DNA of 64,000 nt from an uncultured Pseudomonadota bacterium (GTDB lineage Bacteria; Pseudomonadota; Gammaproteobacteria; Methylococcales; Methylomonadaceae), in NCBI GenBank assembly GCA_903928965.1, contig CAIYSZ010000034.1, positions 1-64,000 on the forward strand. The letters run 5' to 3'. This document shows, one piece after another, positions 18,757 to 28,600 of this stretch. The translations under genes and the position numbers were made by a program. The notes beneath the pieces were generated by a model that was not told the origin of the DNA, did not search any database, and saw nothing but the letters and a program-made list of their open reading frames with translations. Each line of letters starts with the position of its first letter. The stretch's first letter is position 1.

Positions 18757-18898
18757 ACAGATACCAGTAAATTTTGTAAAACATACGCACGATTTCGCTA
18801 CTCTCAATCGTACCTACGCGTTGACTTAAATTCAAAGACATTATAAAAACTAATTGAATGTAATTAGAAACTACACATTGAATTAGCTGACAATATAA

Positions 18899-19300
18899 TT
18901 ACTTCCCATTCGATGAGTTATCTTTAGTTCCATAATAAAAACCTGTAGCTGCTGAAACCAAGGCGATTATTGGGCTTAATACAACACCAAAATCTTTTAT
19001 ATCTTCAATATTGATTTTATCAAATCCTAACAAGAGAAATATCCCAAGCACAATAAACCAGAGCAACCCGATCAACATATACGCAATTATTCGTCGCGCA
19101 TTATCTTCTTGGGGCCTGGGATCATAATCGTTTCCAACATGGGGAGATGGTTGATCATAATTAGATATAGCGCTGTCTTCGGTGAAATCAAGGTTATTCT
19201 CGTTCGTTATATCCTTTCCAAGCGCGGCATGCCTACCTTCACCAGCGCCAGCACTTTCCACTGCTTGGATATTTTCATTACTTTCTCCGTGCATCGGCAT
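18899..19300 (-). CDS. Small membrane protein of the three-gene cassette, unknown
   Basis: About 133 residues. The start is uncertain: TTG at 19312, or ATG at 19300 or 19294; none has a clear ribosome site. Residues 1-75 are polar and acidic (DFTEDSAISNYDQ, NDYDPRPQEDNARR). Then come two transmembrane helices, YMLIGLLWFIVLGIFLLLGF and FGVVLSPIIALVSAATGFYYG, ending in a short hydrophilic tail GTKDNSSNGK. A second helix ending in G-F-Y-x-G recurs in small proteins of unknown role that I associate with accessory operons. It lies 9-21 bases after the ribbon-helix-helix gene and 142 bases before the large membrane protein. Function unknown. Confidence 0.7.
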   Translation of the reverse strand: MPMHGESNENIQAVESAGAGEGRHAALGKDITNENNLDFTEDSAISNYDQPSPHVGNDYDPRPQEDNARRIIAYMLIGLLWFIVLGIFLLLGFDKINIEDIKDFGVVLSPIIALVSAATGFYYGTKDNSSNGK

Positions 19301-19321
19301 TACACAAGTCAACTGATTGCA

Positions 19322-19528
19322 TTATTTACGAATAACTTCACGAATGCGATGATCTGAATCCTCGACTAGCACTTTACATTTGTTATTTGCTTGCTCAACG
19401 AAAAACTTTTCGGAATTAATCGACCGGCAGAGTACGTCTGTAAATGTTATATGTTCTGATGCCGCAATCTTTTGCAGAAACTCAACCTGATCTTCCGGTA
19501 GATTTACGGTTATTTTTTTCAATACCAT
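19322..19528 (-). CDS. Ribbon-helix-helix DNA-binding protein
   Basis: 68 residues from ATG 19526-19528, chosen because AAGG stands about 8 bases upstream and the fold begins there; the open frame extends further without homology. VLKKITVNLPEDQVEFLQKI is the ribbon and first helix, and ITFTDVLCRSINSEKFFVEQ the second helix of a CopG/Arc-like fold. The C-terminal tail (KVLVEDSDHRIREVIRK) resembles the tails of small regulators that precede conflict-type operons. It probably autoregulates the cassette 19.5-17.0 kb. No partner toxin of a known family follows, so a classical toxin-antitoxin module is not supported. Confidence 0.75.
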   Translation of the reverse strand: MVLKKITVNLPEDQVEFLQKIAASEHITFTDVLCRSINSEKFFVEQANNKCKVLVEDSDHRIREVIRK

Positions 19529-19675
19529 GACGGATACCTTGTGAAGAGCGTTAGATAAACTGACTGTTAATATATATGGCAAAAACTCACATGTCAATCT
19601 TATGCGCCAGGATATAACACGCGAGAAACGCGAGTTGGCGCTGGACGTGATAAAACGCATCGCCCCGGACGCGGT

Positions 19676-20383
19676 TTAATGCGCGGTAAACTTAAGCATC
19701 GCCGCCAGCACTTCGCGGCTGTTTAAGGTTTGCCCGGCCAAGCATTCGTCCAGCATGCGGCGCAGTAATAGTTTGGCCTCGGCTTGCAGTTCCGCGGTCA
19801 GCGCCGCGCGTCGGTTCAAGGCCGTTAATACCGCGCCGGACGCGATGCCGCTTGCGGCGGCGGTCAAACCATACCCTGGAATATAATCATAGCGCCGCCC
19901 TGCTCCGACCAGATCGCCGCTGCCGGCGTCCATGCTCAAATCCGCGCCGAAGCCGGTCTCGCGCAATAAGTCCAGTTCAAAATAGCGTAGTTCGGTTTCT
20001 ATTTGCCCGCCGGCCGCCAGGGCTTGCAGGCATTGCCGGTAGCGGTCGAACAGTTCCGGGTGCGGGTCGTGCGGATGCAGGCATTTTTGCAGCAGTTCGT
20101 TCAAATAAAACCCGCAATACAAGGGCAAACCCTGCAAATTAAAATCTTGCGCGGTTTCGGCTTGGGTCAAAATTTTAAGTTCGCGCGGGTCGAGATAAGA
20201 CAATTGCAAGAGGTAAAACGGCTGCAGTTGCCCGGCCAATTTGGATTTAGCCTTGCGCACGCCGCGCGCTAAAACCGAGATGATGCCGTATTCGCGGGTA
20301 AACGCTTGCAATAAAACGCTGGTTTCCCGGTACGGGCGTTGCCGCAAGATGAAGGCCGGCTGCAATTCCACCATTGCAGCCAC
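19676..20383 (-). CDS. recO: DNA repair protein RecO
   Basis: 235 residues. RecO helps load RecA on SSB-coated single-stranded DNA with RecF and RecR and anneals complementary strands. The N-terminal OB-fold starts PAFILRQRPYRETSVLLQAF, followed by GIISVLARGVRKAKSKLAGQ and LQPFYLLQLSY, all typical. Zinc-binding cysteines are absent, as in many gammaproteobacterial RecO. It follows era by 3 bases, completing the rnc-era-recO operon. pdxJ, often next, is not here; the downstream side meets the unknown cassette. Confidence 0.93.
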   Translation of the reverse strand: MAAMVELQPAFILRQRPYRETSVLLQAFTREYGIISVLARGVRKAKSKLAGQLQPFYLLQLSYLDPRELKILTQAETAQDFNLQGLPLYCGFYLNELLQKCLHPHDPHPELFDRYRQCLQALAAGGQIETELRYFELDLLRETGFGADLSMDAGSGDLVGAGRRYDYIPGYGLTAAASGIASGAVLTALNRRAALTAELQAEAKLLLRRMLDECLAGQTLNSREVLAAMLKFTAH

Positions 20384-20386
20384 GGT

Positions 20387-21277
20387 TTACTCCGGATTGT
20401 CGATAAAGCCCAGGCTTTGCAAAGCGCGTTCGTTGTCGGACCAGCCTTTTTTGACTTTGACCCATAGCTCCAGATAAACGTGCTGGTCTAGCAATTTTTC
20501 AATGTCCTGCCGTGCGTCGGTGCCGATTTTTTTCAGCATTTCGCCTTGCTTGCCGATAACTATGCTTTTTTGGCTGTCCCGCTCCACCCAAATGGTAGCG
20601 TAAATCTTGGTCAACTTCGGCTGCTCTTGATAGAGCTGAATTTCCACCGTCAAGGCGTACGGCAATTCGTCGCCCAGGCGGCGGGTCAGTTTTTCGCGGA
20701 TGATTTCGGCGACAAAAAACCGCTCCGGCCGGTCAGTGATTTGATCGGCCGGATACATGGGTTCAGCTTGCGGCAATAATTCAAATATATGCCGTTCCAA
20801 GATATCAAGATTCAGATTTTTCAGCGCCGACACCGGCACAATATGCCTAAAGGCGAATTTTTGCGCCGCCTCGGCGAAAAACGCCAGCGCGGCGGCTTTA
20901 TCCTCGACCTTGTCTATCTTGTTCACCACCAGTATCACCGGCAAGCCGGCTTGCTCCAGTTTTTTAATGATCTGTTGATCGTATTCGTGCCAATACAAAC
21001 CGTCCAACAGCCAAAGCGCCACATCGACGCCCATCAGCGTGCTGTCGGCGGTTTTGTTCAGATAGCGGTTCAGCACCTTTTTTTGATCCTGGTGCATGCC
21101 TGGGGTGTCCATGAAAATCATTTGCCCGGCGTCGGTGGTTTTAATCCCCAGGATGCGGTGGCGGGTGGTTTGCGGTTTTCTGGATGTGATGCTAAGTTTT
21201 TGTCCCAGCAGATGATTCATTAAGGTCGACTTACCGACGTTGGGTCTGCCGATTAAGGCTACATAACCGCAATTCAT
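20387..21277 (-). CDS. era: GTPase Era
   Basis: 296 residues. The GTP-binding motifs are G1 GRPNVGKSTLMN, G3 DTPGMH and G4 VNKIDK. The C-terminal KH domain contains IVIGKQGEMLKKIG, the loop that binds the 3' end of 16S rRNA. Era assists maturation of the 30S subunit and 16S processing. The start overlaps the end of rnc by 4 bases and recO follows at once, the standard order. Confidence 0.96.
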   Translation of the reverse strand: MNCGYVALIGRPNVGKSTLMNHLLGQKLSITSRKPQTTRHRILGIKTTDAGQMIFMDTPGMHQDQKKVLNRYLNKTADSTLMGVDVALWLLDGLYWHEYDQQIIKKLEQAGLPVILVVNKIDKVEDKAAALAFFAEAAQKFAFRHIVPVSALKNLNLDILERHIFELLPQAEPMYPADQITDRPERFFVAEIIREKLTRRLGDELPYALTVEIQLYQEQPKLTKIYATIWVERDSQKSIVIGKQGEMLKKIGTDARQDIEKLLDQHVYLELWVKVKKGWSDNERALQSLGFIDNPE

Positions 21278-21957
21278 GCGCTGGTTTGCTCCAATATGTG
21301 TAACATTTTTCGCGCCGCTTCCTGTTCAGCTTTTTTACGGGATACGCCTATGCCTAAGGTGGACTCGTCCAGCAGCGGCACTTGGCAGCTGACTTGAAAA
21401 GTTTGCTCGTGGCTGGCTCCGGTTTGCGTGACCAGGCTGTACAAAGGCAGCGATTGCTTGCGCGCCTGCATCAATTCCTGCAACCGGGTTTTCGGGTCCT
21501 TGGCCCAACTATCGTAGGCCAGCGCCGACAGTTTCTCGGCGAACAAGCTTAAAATCCATTGCTTGCACGTTTCAAAACCTTGGTCCAGCAGCAAAGCGCC
21601 GATTATCGCCTCCAGCGCGTCGGACAATATGGAATCACGGCGGAAGCCGCCGCTTTTCAATTCGCCGGAGCCGAGTATCAAATAATCGCCGATGTTTAAA
21701 TCCTTGGCCAGTTCCGCCAACGATGTTTGATTCACCAAATTCGCACGCAAGCGGCTTAAAGCGCCTTCCTCGGCTTGCGGGAACAAGTCGTATAATTGGC
21801 GGGCGATGACAAAACCCAGCGCCGCGTCGCCCAAATACTCCAAGCGCTCGTTATTGTGCGGGCCCATGCTGCGATGAGTCAACGCGGTTTGGAATAATTC
21901 CGGTTGATTGAAATGTAAACCCAGTTTTCGAGCTAAAATCTCCGAATTTCTTTTCAC
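21274..21957 (-). CDS. rnc: Ribonuclease III
   Basis: 227 residues. The RNase III signature NERLEYLGDAALGFVIA and the second acidic site SDALEAIIGALLLDQG are present. The C-terminal double-stranded RNA-binding domain (DPKTRLQELMQ to the KKAEQEAARKML end) is intact. It cuts rRNA precursors and other duplex RNA. The DUF4845 gene often found between lepB and rnc is missing. The 207-base gap before lepB instead carries a 10-bp inverted repeat (TTTTTACCTT near 22025 with AAGGTAAAAA near 22105). Confidence 0.96.
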   Translation of the reverse strand: MKRNSEILARKLGLHFNQPELFQTALTHRSMGPHNNERLEYLGDAALGFVIARQLYDLFPQAEEGALSRLRANLVNQTSLAELAKDLNIGDYLILGSGELKSGGFRRDSILSDALEAIIGALLLDQGFETCKQWILSLFAEKLSALAYDSWAKDPKTRLQELMQARKQSLPLYSLVTQTGASHEQTFQVSCQVPLLDESTLGIGVSRKKAEQEAARKMLHILEQTSA

Positions 21958-22164
21958 CTGATTAATTGGCTGTTTTAAATGATTGAACTAAAGGACAACA
22001 AGAAAAGCAAGCCGGTATAACTGTTTTTACCTTCCGTATAGTGATTTGAATTAGAGCATTAAATACTGGTCTAGTCCTGAATGAACCTAATCCTGAATGA
22101 AAGGTAAAAATGGTTATGCTAGATTACTACTAATAAAATTTAAAAAATCGTAAGATTGACTCGT

Positions 22165-22941
22165 TTATTTCAGCAAGGTTCCCAAGCGCGAGAAGTCCAC
22201 GCCGCCGTTTTCAAAGTCCCAATTCATCCATATCATGAATGCCTTGCCGACCAGATTGCCTTCCGGCACCGTGCCCCAATAGCGGCTGTCGTTGCTGTTG
22301 TCGCGGTTGTCGCCCATCACGAAATACTGTCCCTGCGGCACCACGAACACGTCTTCCACCGATTGCGCGCCGCGATGGACTAAAATTGAATGCTCCAGGC
22401 CGGTGAGGTTCTCGCGCAGTTCCTCCAGACCGGTCATATTGGCGGCCTGGCCCACGGCGTGGTATTGGCCGAGGGAAACTTGCGTGGCCGGCAGGCCGTT
22501 GATGTAAAGCTTGCGGTCGAAATAGGCCACGCGGTCGCCCGGCAGGCCAATGACGCGTTTGATGTAATCCACCGACGGCTGTTTCGGAAACCTGAACACC
22601 ACGATGTCGCCGCGTTGCGGCTCGTTCATTTCAATGATTTTATTATTCAGCACCGGCAAGCGGAAACCGTAGGTAAATTTGTTCACCAATATAAAATCGC
22701 CCACCAGCAAGGTCGGCATCATGGAACCGGAAGGTATGCGAAACGGCTCGAACACAAACGAGCGCAGCAGCAATACGATCAACACCACCGGAAAAAACGA
22801 ACGCGCGTATTCCACCGGCAACGGTTCTTGATCTTGCCGGTATTCCCGGTCGCTCGCCTTTAAATAAACCCAATAACCGCCCCAAACCACGCCGGTCACG
22901 AAAGTCGCCGCCACCAGAAAAAAAGAAAAATCAAAGTCCAT
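22165..22941 (-). CDS. lepB: Signal peptidase I
   Basis: 258 residues. Two N-terminal membrane helices frame a short cytoplasmic loop. The catalytic Ser73 lies in FRIPSGSMMPTLLVGD and the general-base Lys128 in VDYIKRVIGLPGD. The box MGDNRDNSNDSRYWG completes the S26 family. It removes signal peptides on the periplasmic side of the inner membrane. It follows lepA by 91 bases in the usual lepA-lepB order. Confidence 0.96.
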   Translation of the reverse strand: MDFDFSFFLVAATFVTGVVWGGYWVYLKASDREYRQDQEPLPVEYARSFFPVVLIVLLLRSFVFEPFRIPSGSMMPTLLVGDFILVNKFTYGFRLPVLNNKIIEMNEPQRGDIVVFRFPKQPSVDYIKRVIGLPGDRVAYFDRKLYINGLPATQVSLGQYHAVGQAANMTGLEELRENLTGLEHSILVHRGAQSVEDVFVVPQGQYFVMGDNRDNSNDSRYWGTVPEGNLVGKAFMIWMNWDFENGGVDFSRLGTLLK

Positions 22942-23032
22942 AAGTGTTTATCTAAATAATTGCCGTAATTCTTTATAAAGATCGAAGACCGCGCCCGTGA
23001 CCGTTGTAACGTTACTTAACCGATCAATCTTT

Positions 23033-24832
23033 CTATTCTTTATTAACTTGTAACACCGCCAAAAACGCTTCTTGCGGAATCTCAATGCTGCCGACTTGTT
23101 TCATGCGTTTCTTACCGGCTTTCTGTTTTTCCAACAGCTTGCGTTTACGCGAGATGTCGCCGCCGTAACATTTGGCGGTCACGTTCTTGCGCATGGCCTT
23201 AACCGTGGAGCGGGCAATGACTTTAGAGCCTATCGCCGCCTGAATGGCCACCTCGTACATTTGCCGCGGGATCAATTCCTGCATTTTTTCCACCAATTCG
23301 CGGCCGCGGGATTGGCTCAAATCGCGATGCACGATAATGGACAGAGCGTCCACTTTGTCGCTGTTGATCAACACATCCAATTTCACCAGCGGCGCGGGGT
23401 CGAAGCGCAGGAACTCATAATCGAATGAAGCGTAGCCGCGGCTGACCGATTTCAAGCGGTCGAAGAAATCCAAAACCACCTCGCTCAACGGCAATTCGTA
23501 ATTCAAGGAAACTTGGCTGCCCGCATATTGCATATTGCGCTGCACGCCGCGCTTTTCCACGCACAAACTGATCACATTCCCCAAATAGGTTTGCGGAACC
23601 AGAATATTGGCCAGGATAATGGGCTCGCGTACTTCCTTAATCGTGCCGGGGTCGGGCAGTTTGGACGGGTTATCCACGTTGATAATCTCGCCGTTATGCG
23701 TTTCAACCTCGTAAACCACCGTGGGAGCGGTAGTAATCAGGTCTATATTATATTCGCGTTCCAGGCGTTCTTGCACAATTTCCATGTGCAACATGCCGAG
23801 AAAACCGCAGCGAAAGCCAAAACCCAAGGCTTGCGAGGTTTCCGGCTCGTAATTCAAGGCGGAATCGTTCAAGCGCAGCTTATCCAGCGCCTCGCGCATG
23901 CTGCCGAAATCGTCGGAGCTGACCGGGTACAAGCCGGCGAACACGCGCGGCTGCACTTTTTCAAACCCCGGCAACATATCGGCCGCCGGATTATCGGTAG
24001 CGGTAATAGTGTCGCCGACCGGCGCGCCGAAAATATCCTTCACCCCGGCGACGATAAAGCCGACTTCGCCGGTCATCAGCTGCTGCTTTTCCAGCGGCTT
24101 GGGGGAATACACGCCCAGTTTCTCCACCGAAAATGATTTGCCGGAGGACATCACGGTAATTTTTTGCTTGCGCTTTAGCGAGCCGTTGACGATGCGCACC
24201 AGCGACACCACGCCCAAATAATTGTCAAACCAGGAATCAATAATCAAGGCTTGCAACGGCGCATTTTCGTCGCCCGACGGCGGCGGAATTTTACGGATCA
24301 GCTGGTTAAGCACGTCTTCCACGCCCAGGCCGGTCTTGGCGCTGATTTTTAGCGCTTCGTCGGCGGGAATGCCGATCACGTCCTCAATCTCGCTGGTCAC
24401 GCGCTCGGGCTCGGCGGAAGGCAGGTCTATCTTGTTCAGCACCGGCACCACTTCCAGGCCTTGCTCAATAGCGGTGTAGCAATTGGCCACGCTTTGCGCT
24501 TCCACCCCTTGCGCGGCGTCCACCACCAGCAAAGCGCCCTCGCAGGCGGCCAGTGAACGAGACACTTCATACGAAAAATCGACGTGACCGGGGGTGTCGA
24601 TAAAATTCAGTTGATAGGTTTCGCCATCCTCGGCTTGGTAATTTAAGGTGACGCTTTGCGCCTTGATGGTGATGCCGCGTTCACGCTCCAAATCCATGGA
24701 GTCCAATACTTGCTCCTCCATTTCGCGGTCGCTGAGTCCGCCGCAAATTTGAATAAACCTGTCGGCCAGGGTCGATTTTCCATGATCAATATGCGCGATA
24801 ATGGAAAAGTTTCTGATATGTTTTTGATCCAC
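23033..24832 (-). CDS. lepA: Elongation factor 4 (LepA)
   Basis: 599 residues, the standard length. The GTPase domain has [22 protein letters not shown] and NKIDLPSA. Domain II, the G'-less EF-G-like domains and the C-terminal [20 protein letters not shown] signature follow. LepA is a ribosome-bound translational GTPase implicated in initiation and 30S biogenesis. It lies between zipA and lepB on the minus strand. Confidence 0.97.
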   Translation of the reverse strand: MDQKHIRNFSIIAHIDHGKSTLADRFIQICGGLSDREMEEQVLDSMDLERERGITIKAQSVTLNYQAEDGETYQLNFIDTPGHVDFSYEVSRSLAACEGALLVVDAAQGVEAQSVANCYTAIEQGLEVVPVLNKIDLPSAEPERVTSEIEDVIGIPADEALKISAKTGLGVEDVLNQLIRKIPPPSGDENAPLQALIIDSWFDNYLGVVSLVRIVNGSLKRKQKITVMSSGKSFSVEKLGVYSPKPLEKQQLMTGEVGFIVAGVKDIFGAPVGDTITATDNPAADMLPGFEKVQPRVFAGLYPVSSDDFGSMREALDKLRLNDSALNYEPETSQALGFGFRCGFLGMLHMEIVQERLEREYNIDLITTAPTVVYEVETHNGEIINVDNPSKLPDPGTIKEVREPIILANILVPQTYLGNVISLCVEKRGVQRNMQYAGSQVSLNYELPLSEVVLDFFDRLKSVSRGYASFDYEFLRFDPAPLVKLDVLINSDKVDALSIIVHRDLSQSRGRELVEKMQELIPRQMYEVAIQAAIGSKVIARSTVKAMRKNVTAKCYGGDISRKRKLLEKQKAGKKRMKQVGSIEIPQEAFLAVLQVNKE

Positions 24833-24897
24833 TTATATAATTAGCCTTATTAAACAACGGGCGCGCGCCGAATTTAGTTTTATTTGGATAGCCGGGT

Positions 24898-25605
24898 TTA
24901 TAAAAACAAGCGGCGGATATCGGCTATGGCTTCGGCGGTCAGCGGTTGGTGTTGATTATCCCATACTTCGCCGTCTAGTTCGGTCGCCAAGGCGTCAATT
25001 GTATCAATAAAATCATCAAACACGGCCAGGGGTTGCTCAAGTTCGCGCGGCGTCAGATAAAACGCCAGCCCTGGACAGTAAAATTCTTCTAGCCCGCTTT
25101 CCGGAAACACGCCGTCGGCGGTCAGCGCGCCGACCGCGAAATGCACCATGCGGTTTTTGTCCAGACGCTCGAAAACCCTAACGTTGCCGTATGACAGATT
25201 AGCGCGCTCCAAGGCCTCGAACAGCTCCGCGCCGTTGAAATAGGCGCGCTGGCCGCGCGGGGTCAGCGTGAATTTCAACAATCTAGGCAGTTCATCATGC
25301 GCCGCCGGGGCTTGCGCGGCAACACTAGGCGGCGGCGGTGACGCCTGGGCCGGTTCCGCATGAGCGGGGGAAACGGGGGCGGCGATCTCCGGCTCGGGGT
25401 AAGCCAAGTCATCTTCCGCCGCGGAATCTGAATAAAAGTCGCTGAAGCCGGGCGGTTCCGCTGCGTCGGACGGCCCGTCTTCCTCGTCGCCGGTCAGGTC
25501 GTCAAGCCGCCGGGTCCAGGCCCGGAAAAAATGCCAGATCAGCATGCCGATCATCACCAGCACGCCCACCAAGATAATCACGAGTCTTAATAAGTCTTTA
25601 TCCAT
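24898..25605 (-). CDS. zipA: Cell division protein ZipA
   Basis: 235 residues. A single N-terminal membrane helix (LVIILVGVLVMIGMLIWHF) is followed by an acidic, Pro/Ala-rich linker to about residue 105. The C-terminal FtsZ-binding domain comes next (KFTLTPRGQRAYFNGAELFE, VFERLDKN, SGLEEFYCPGLAFYLTPREL). ZipA tethers FtsZ filaments to the membrane. The start shares one base with the smc stop (TAATG). ligA, often the next gene, is absent; lepA follows. Confidence 0.92.
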   Translation of the reverse strand: MDKDLLRLVIILVGVLVMIGMLIWHFFRAWTRRLDDLTGDEEDGPSDAAEPPGFSDFYSDSAAEDDLAYPEPEIAAPVSPAHAEPAQASPPPPSVAAQAPAAHDELPRLLKFTLTPRGQRAYFNGAELFEALERANLSYGNVRVFERLDKNRMVHFAVGALTADGVFPESGLEEFYCPGLAFYLTPRELEQPLAVFDDFIDTIDALATELDGEVWDNQHQPLTAEAIADIRRLFL

Positions 25606-28600
25606 TAGTTTTCCGCCATGCTCACCGCTTCATCAATGTCTACGGCCACCATCCTGGACACGCCAGGCTCTTTCATGGTGACGCCCGTCAAATGTCTTGC
25701 AATTTCCATCGTTACCTTATTGTGTGAAATATACAAAAACTGCACCGTTTCCGCCATATCTTCCACCATTTTTGAAAAGCGGACCACATTGGCGTCGTCC
25801 AAGGGCGCGTCCACCTCGTCCAACAAACAAAACGGCGCCGGATTCAATTCAAAAATGGAAAAGACCAAGGCTATGGCGGTTAAGGCTTTTTCGCCGCCGG
25901 ACAGCAAATGTATGGAACTATTCCGCTTGCCGGGAGGGCGGGCGATGATGTTGACGCCGGCTTCCAATACGTCGGCGTCGGTCAGCTCCAAATAGGCTTG
26001 CCCGCCGCCGAACAAACGCGGAAATTTTTCCTTCAAACCATTGTTGATCAGATTGAAGGTTTCTTGAAACCGTTGCCGGGTTTCCTTGTCGATTTTATCA
26101 ATCGCCTGATCCAGGCTATTCAGCGCCGCGATTAAATCGGCGTGCTGCTCGTTCAAAAAATTCAGCCGTTCCGATTGGGTGCGGTATTCTTCAATGGCGG
26201 TCAGATTGATCGGACCCAATTCCTCGATTTCGGCGTTCAGTTTATCCAGCCGGGTTTTCCATTGCGTTTCCGGCGTTTCAGCCGGCAAATCGCGCAAAAT
26301 GAGCTCCGGTTCGGCTTGAGCTTCCCTTAATTGCTCGGCCACCGTCTGCTGGCGCACCCGGCTGTCTTGTTGTTGCAAGCGCAAGTCTTCCAGTAACTGT
26401 TTTTGCCGTTCTAAACCCGCTTGCGCCGCCGCCGCTTGCTCCAGACCGCCCTGCAAGGCTTGTTCCAGGGCTTTTTGCCGTTGCCGCAACGCTTTTAGCC
26501 GCTGCTCCAGCGCGTATTTATCTTCCTGGCGCGCGGCCAGCTCGATTTTTTCATCATCTAAAGGAGTCAGAGTAAATTCTAATTTATGCTCCAGTTCGGC
26601 AATGCGCTGTTCGGATTGCCGGCGCTGCCCTTGCAAGCGTTCGATTTGTTTCACCGTCAGCGTTTCCGAGGCTTTCAAGGACTCTATTTGCGCATGCAAG
26701 CGCTGAATATGCCGGCGGGCCTCGTCCACGTGCGCCGCGCCGTCTTGGCGCTGCTGCGTCAGTTCGTGCAGCGCTTCCTCCATGGCCGCTTTTCTCAGCT
26801 CGAGATCCGCCAGCGCTTTTTCCGCGCCGGCGCTATACAGTTCCGCCTCCGCTAACTGCTCGGCCAGTTCATGCAACAGCTCGGACTGCTCCGCCGCTTC
26901 GTGCTCTAATTGCGCCAGACGCCGGTTTTGTTGCTCCAGCCGCGCCGCTTGCGCGCTGTGTTCGGCATTTAGCGCGGCATATTCGGCCGCCCACTGTTTT
27001 TCCAAGCTTTGCTGCCGCTCCCGCCGCTGCTCGGCCTCTTTCAAGGCTTGCTCCGCCGCGTTGAGTTGCGCGCTCAGACCGGTTATTTCAGTATCCAATT
27101 CGGCTTGCCGGTGTTTAAATTCGCGCAATTGTTTTTCCCGCGGCAAGAGGCCGAATTGGCTGTCCTCGCCCCTGCTGATTTTTAGCCAATTCGCGCCGCG
27201 CCATGCGCCGTTTTGCGTAATAAGCGAGCGACCGGCGGGCGGATTTTGTTGCAGCGCGCCCTCGTCGAAAGCGAAGTCCAGGCCCGGCAATAAATCCGCT
27301 ATATCCCAGGGGCAGTTTATTTTGCCAAGCAGGCCTTGCGGCGTAATAGCGGCGCTAGGCCGGGTTGCGAATAAAATCAGGGACAGATTTTCCTCGGCTT
27401 GCAATGCCGCCGCATAGTCTGCAACATCATCCACGCACACCGCTTGCAAAAAATCGCCCAGGGCGATTTCCACGGCGGTTTCCCAGCCGGGTTCGGTTTC
27501 AATGAATTCGGCCAGCCGCGGACGCCCTTGCAAGCCCAGCCTCTCCAGAAAGTCCATGATGTCATGTTTATCCTTACCCATGGCATGCTGTTGCAGCAAC
27601 TCCAGGGAGGCGATTTTGCCGTTGGTCTCGCGCAATTCGGCTTGCAGCTGTTGCAAAGTGGCTTGCACTTGCTTGACTTCAGGCTTAAGTCGCTCGATGT
27701 CGCCGGCGGCGGCTTCCGCCTGAGCCTGCAATTCCTCTCGCTCTTGCGTCAATTCACCCAGGCGCTGGCTAAGCTCGGCCACGGCGCTGTCCAGGGCCAG
27801 CCGGTGCAGATCGCCCTGTTCTTGCGTCAATTTTTCCAGCCGTTGCCGCGCTTGGCGCTGCTGCTGTTCCCATTGAGTCCGCTGCGCGCGGCGCACTTCA
27901 ATTTGCTCTCGCCGCTTGGCTTGTTCGGTCAAAAACGTTTCCCAATCGGCGCGCCATTGCTGCTGCTTGCCTTCCACGTCTTCCTGCCGCTCCAGCGCCT
28001 CTTCCTCGCGCTGCTTGGCGGCGGACAAAGTGTCCTCCGCGGCCACCAGCGCGGCGCGAATTTCATCCAACTGCGCCAAATCCTGGGCGCAAGTTTCCTG
28101 CGCTTCCTCGGCTTGCCGCAGTAAGCGGTTGAGTTCGGCCCGCGTTTCCCCCTGCGCCAGTTCGTGGTGCTTGATGGCTTGCTCCAGGCGGCCGATATCG
28201 GCGGCGGCGGCGTAATAGTCCTCTTGCACCGCGTCTATTTCTTCCTGTAAGTGTTTTTGCTCGCCGCGTTGACCGGAAGCGTCGGATTCAGTTTGGCGCA
28301 GCAATACAAATAAACGGTTATGTTCGCCGGCGACGGCTTGCAGTTTCTGTTCCAAGTCGTCCACCGCGGCTTGAAAACCCCGCCAGCGCAAGGCCAGCAC
28401 CGCCAAGCGGGCTTGCCGCTCCAATTGTTTCAACTCGGTGTATTTTTCAGCTTTTTGCGCCTGCCGAGCCAGGTTTTTGATTTGTTTGTCCACCTCATCG
28501 CGCAAATCGGTCAAACGCTCCAGGTTTTCCCGCGTGTGGCGCATGCGGGTTTCGGTTTCGGCGCGGCGCTCCTTGTATTTGGATATGCCGGCGGCTTCCT

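Noticed and set aside
19322-19528. Ribbon-helix-helix gene as half of a classical toxin-antitoxin pair
   Set aside because: The next genes are membrane proteins without RelE, PIN or other known toxin motifs.
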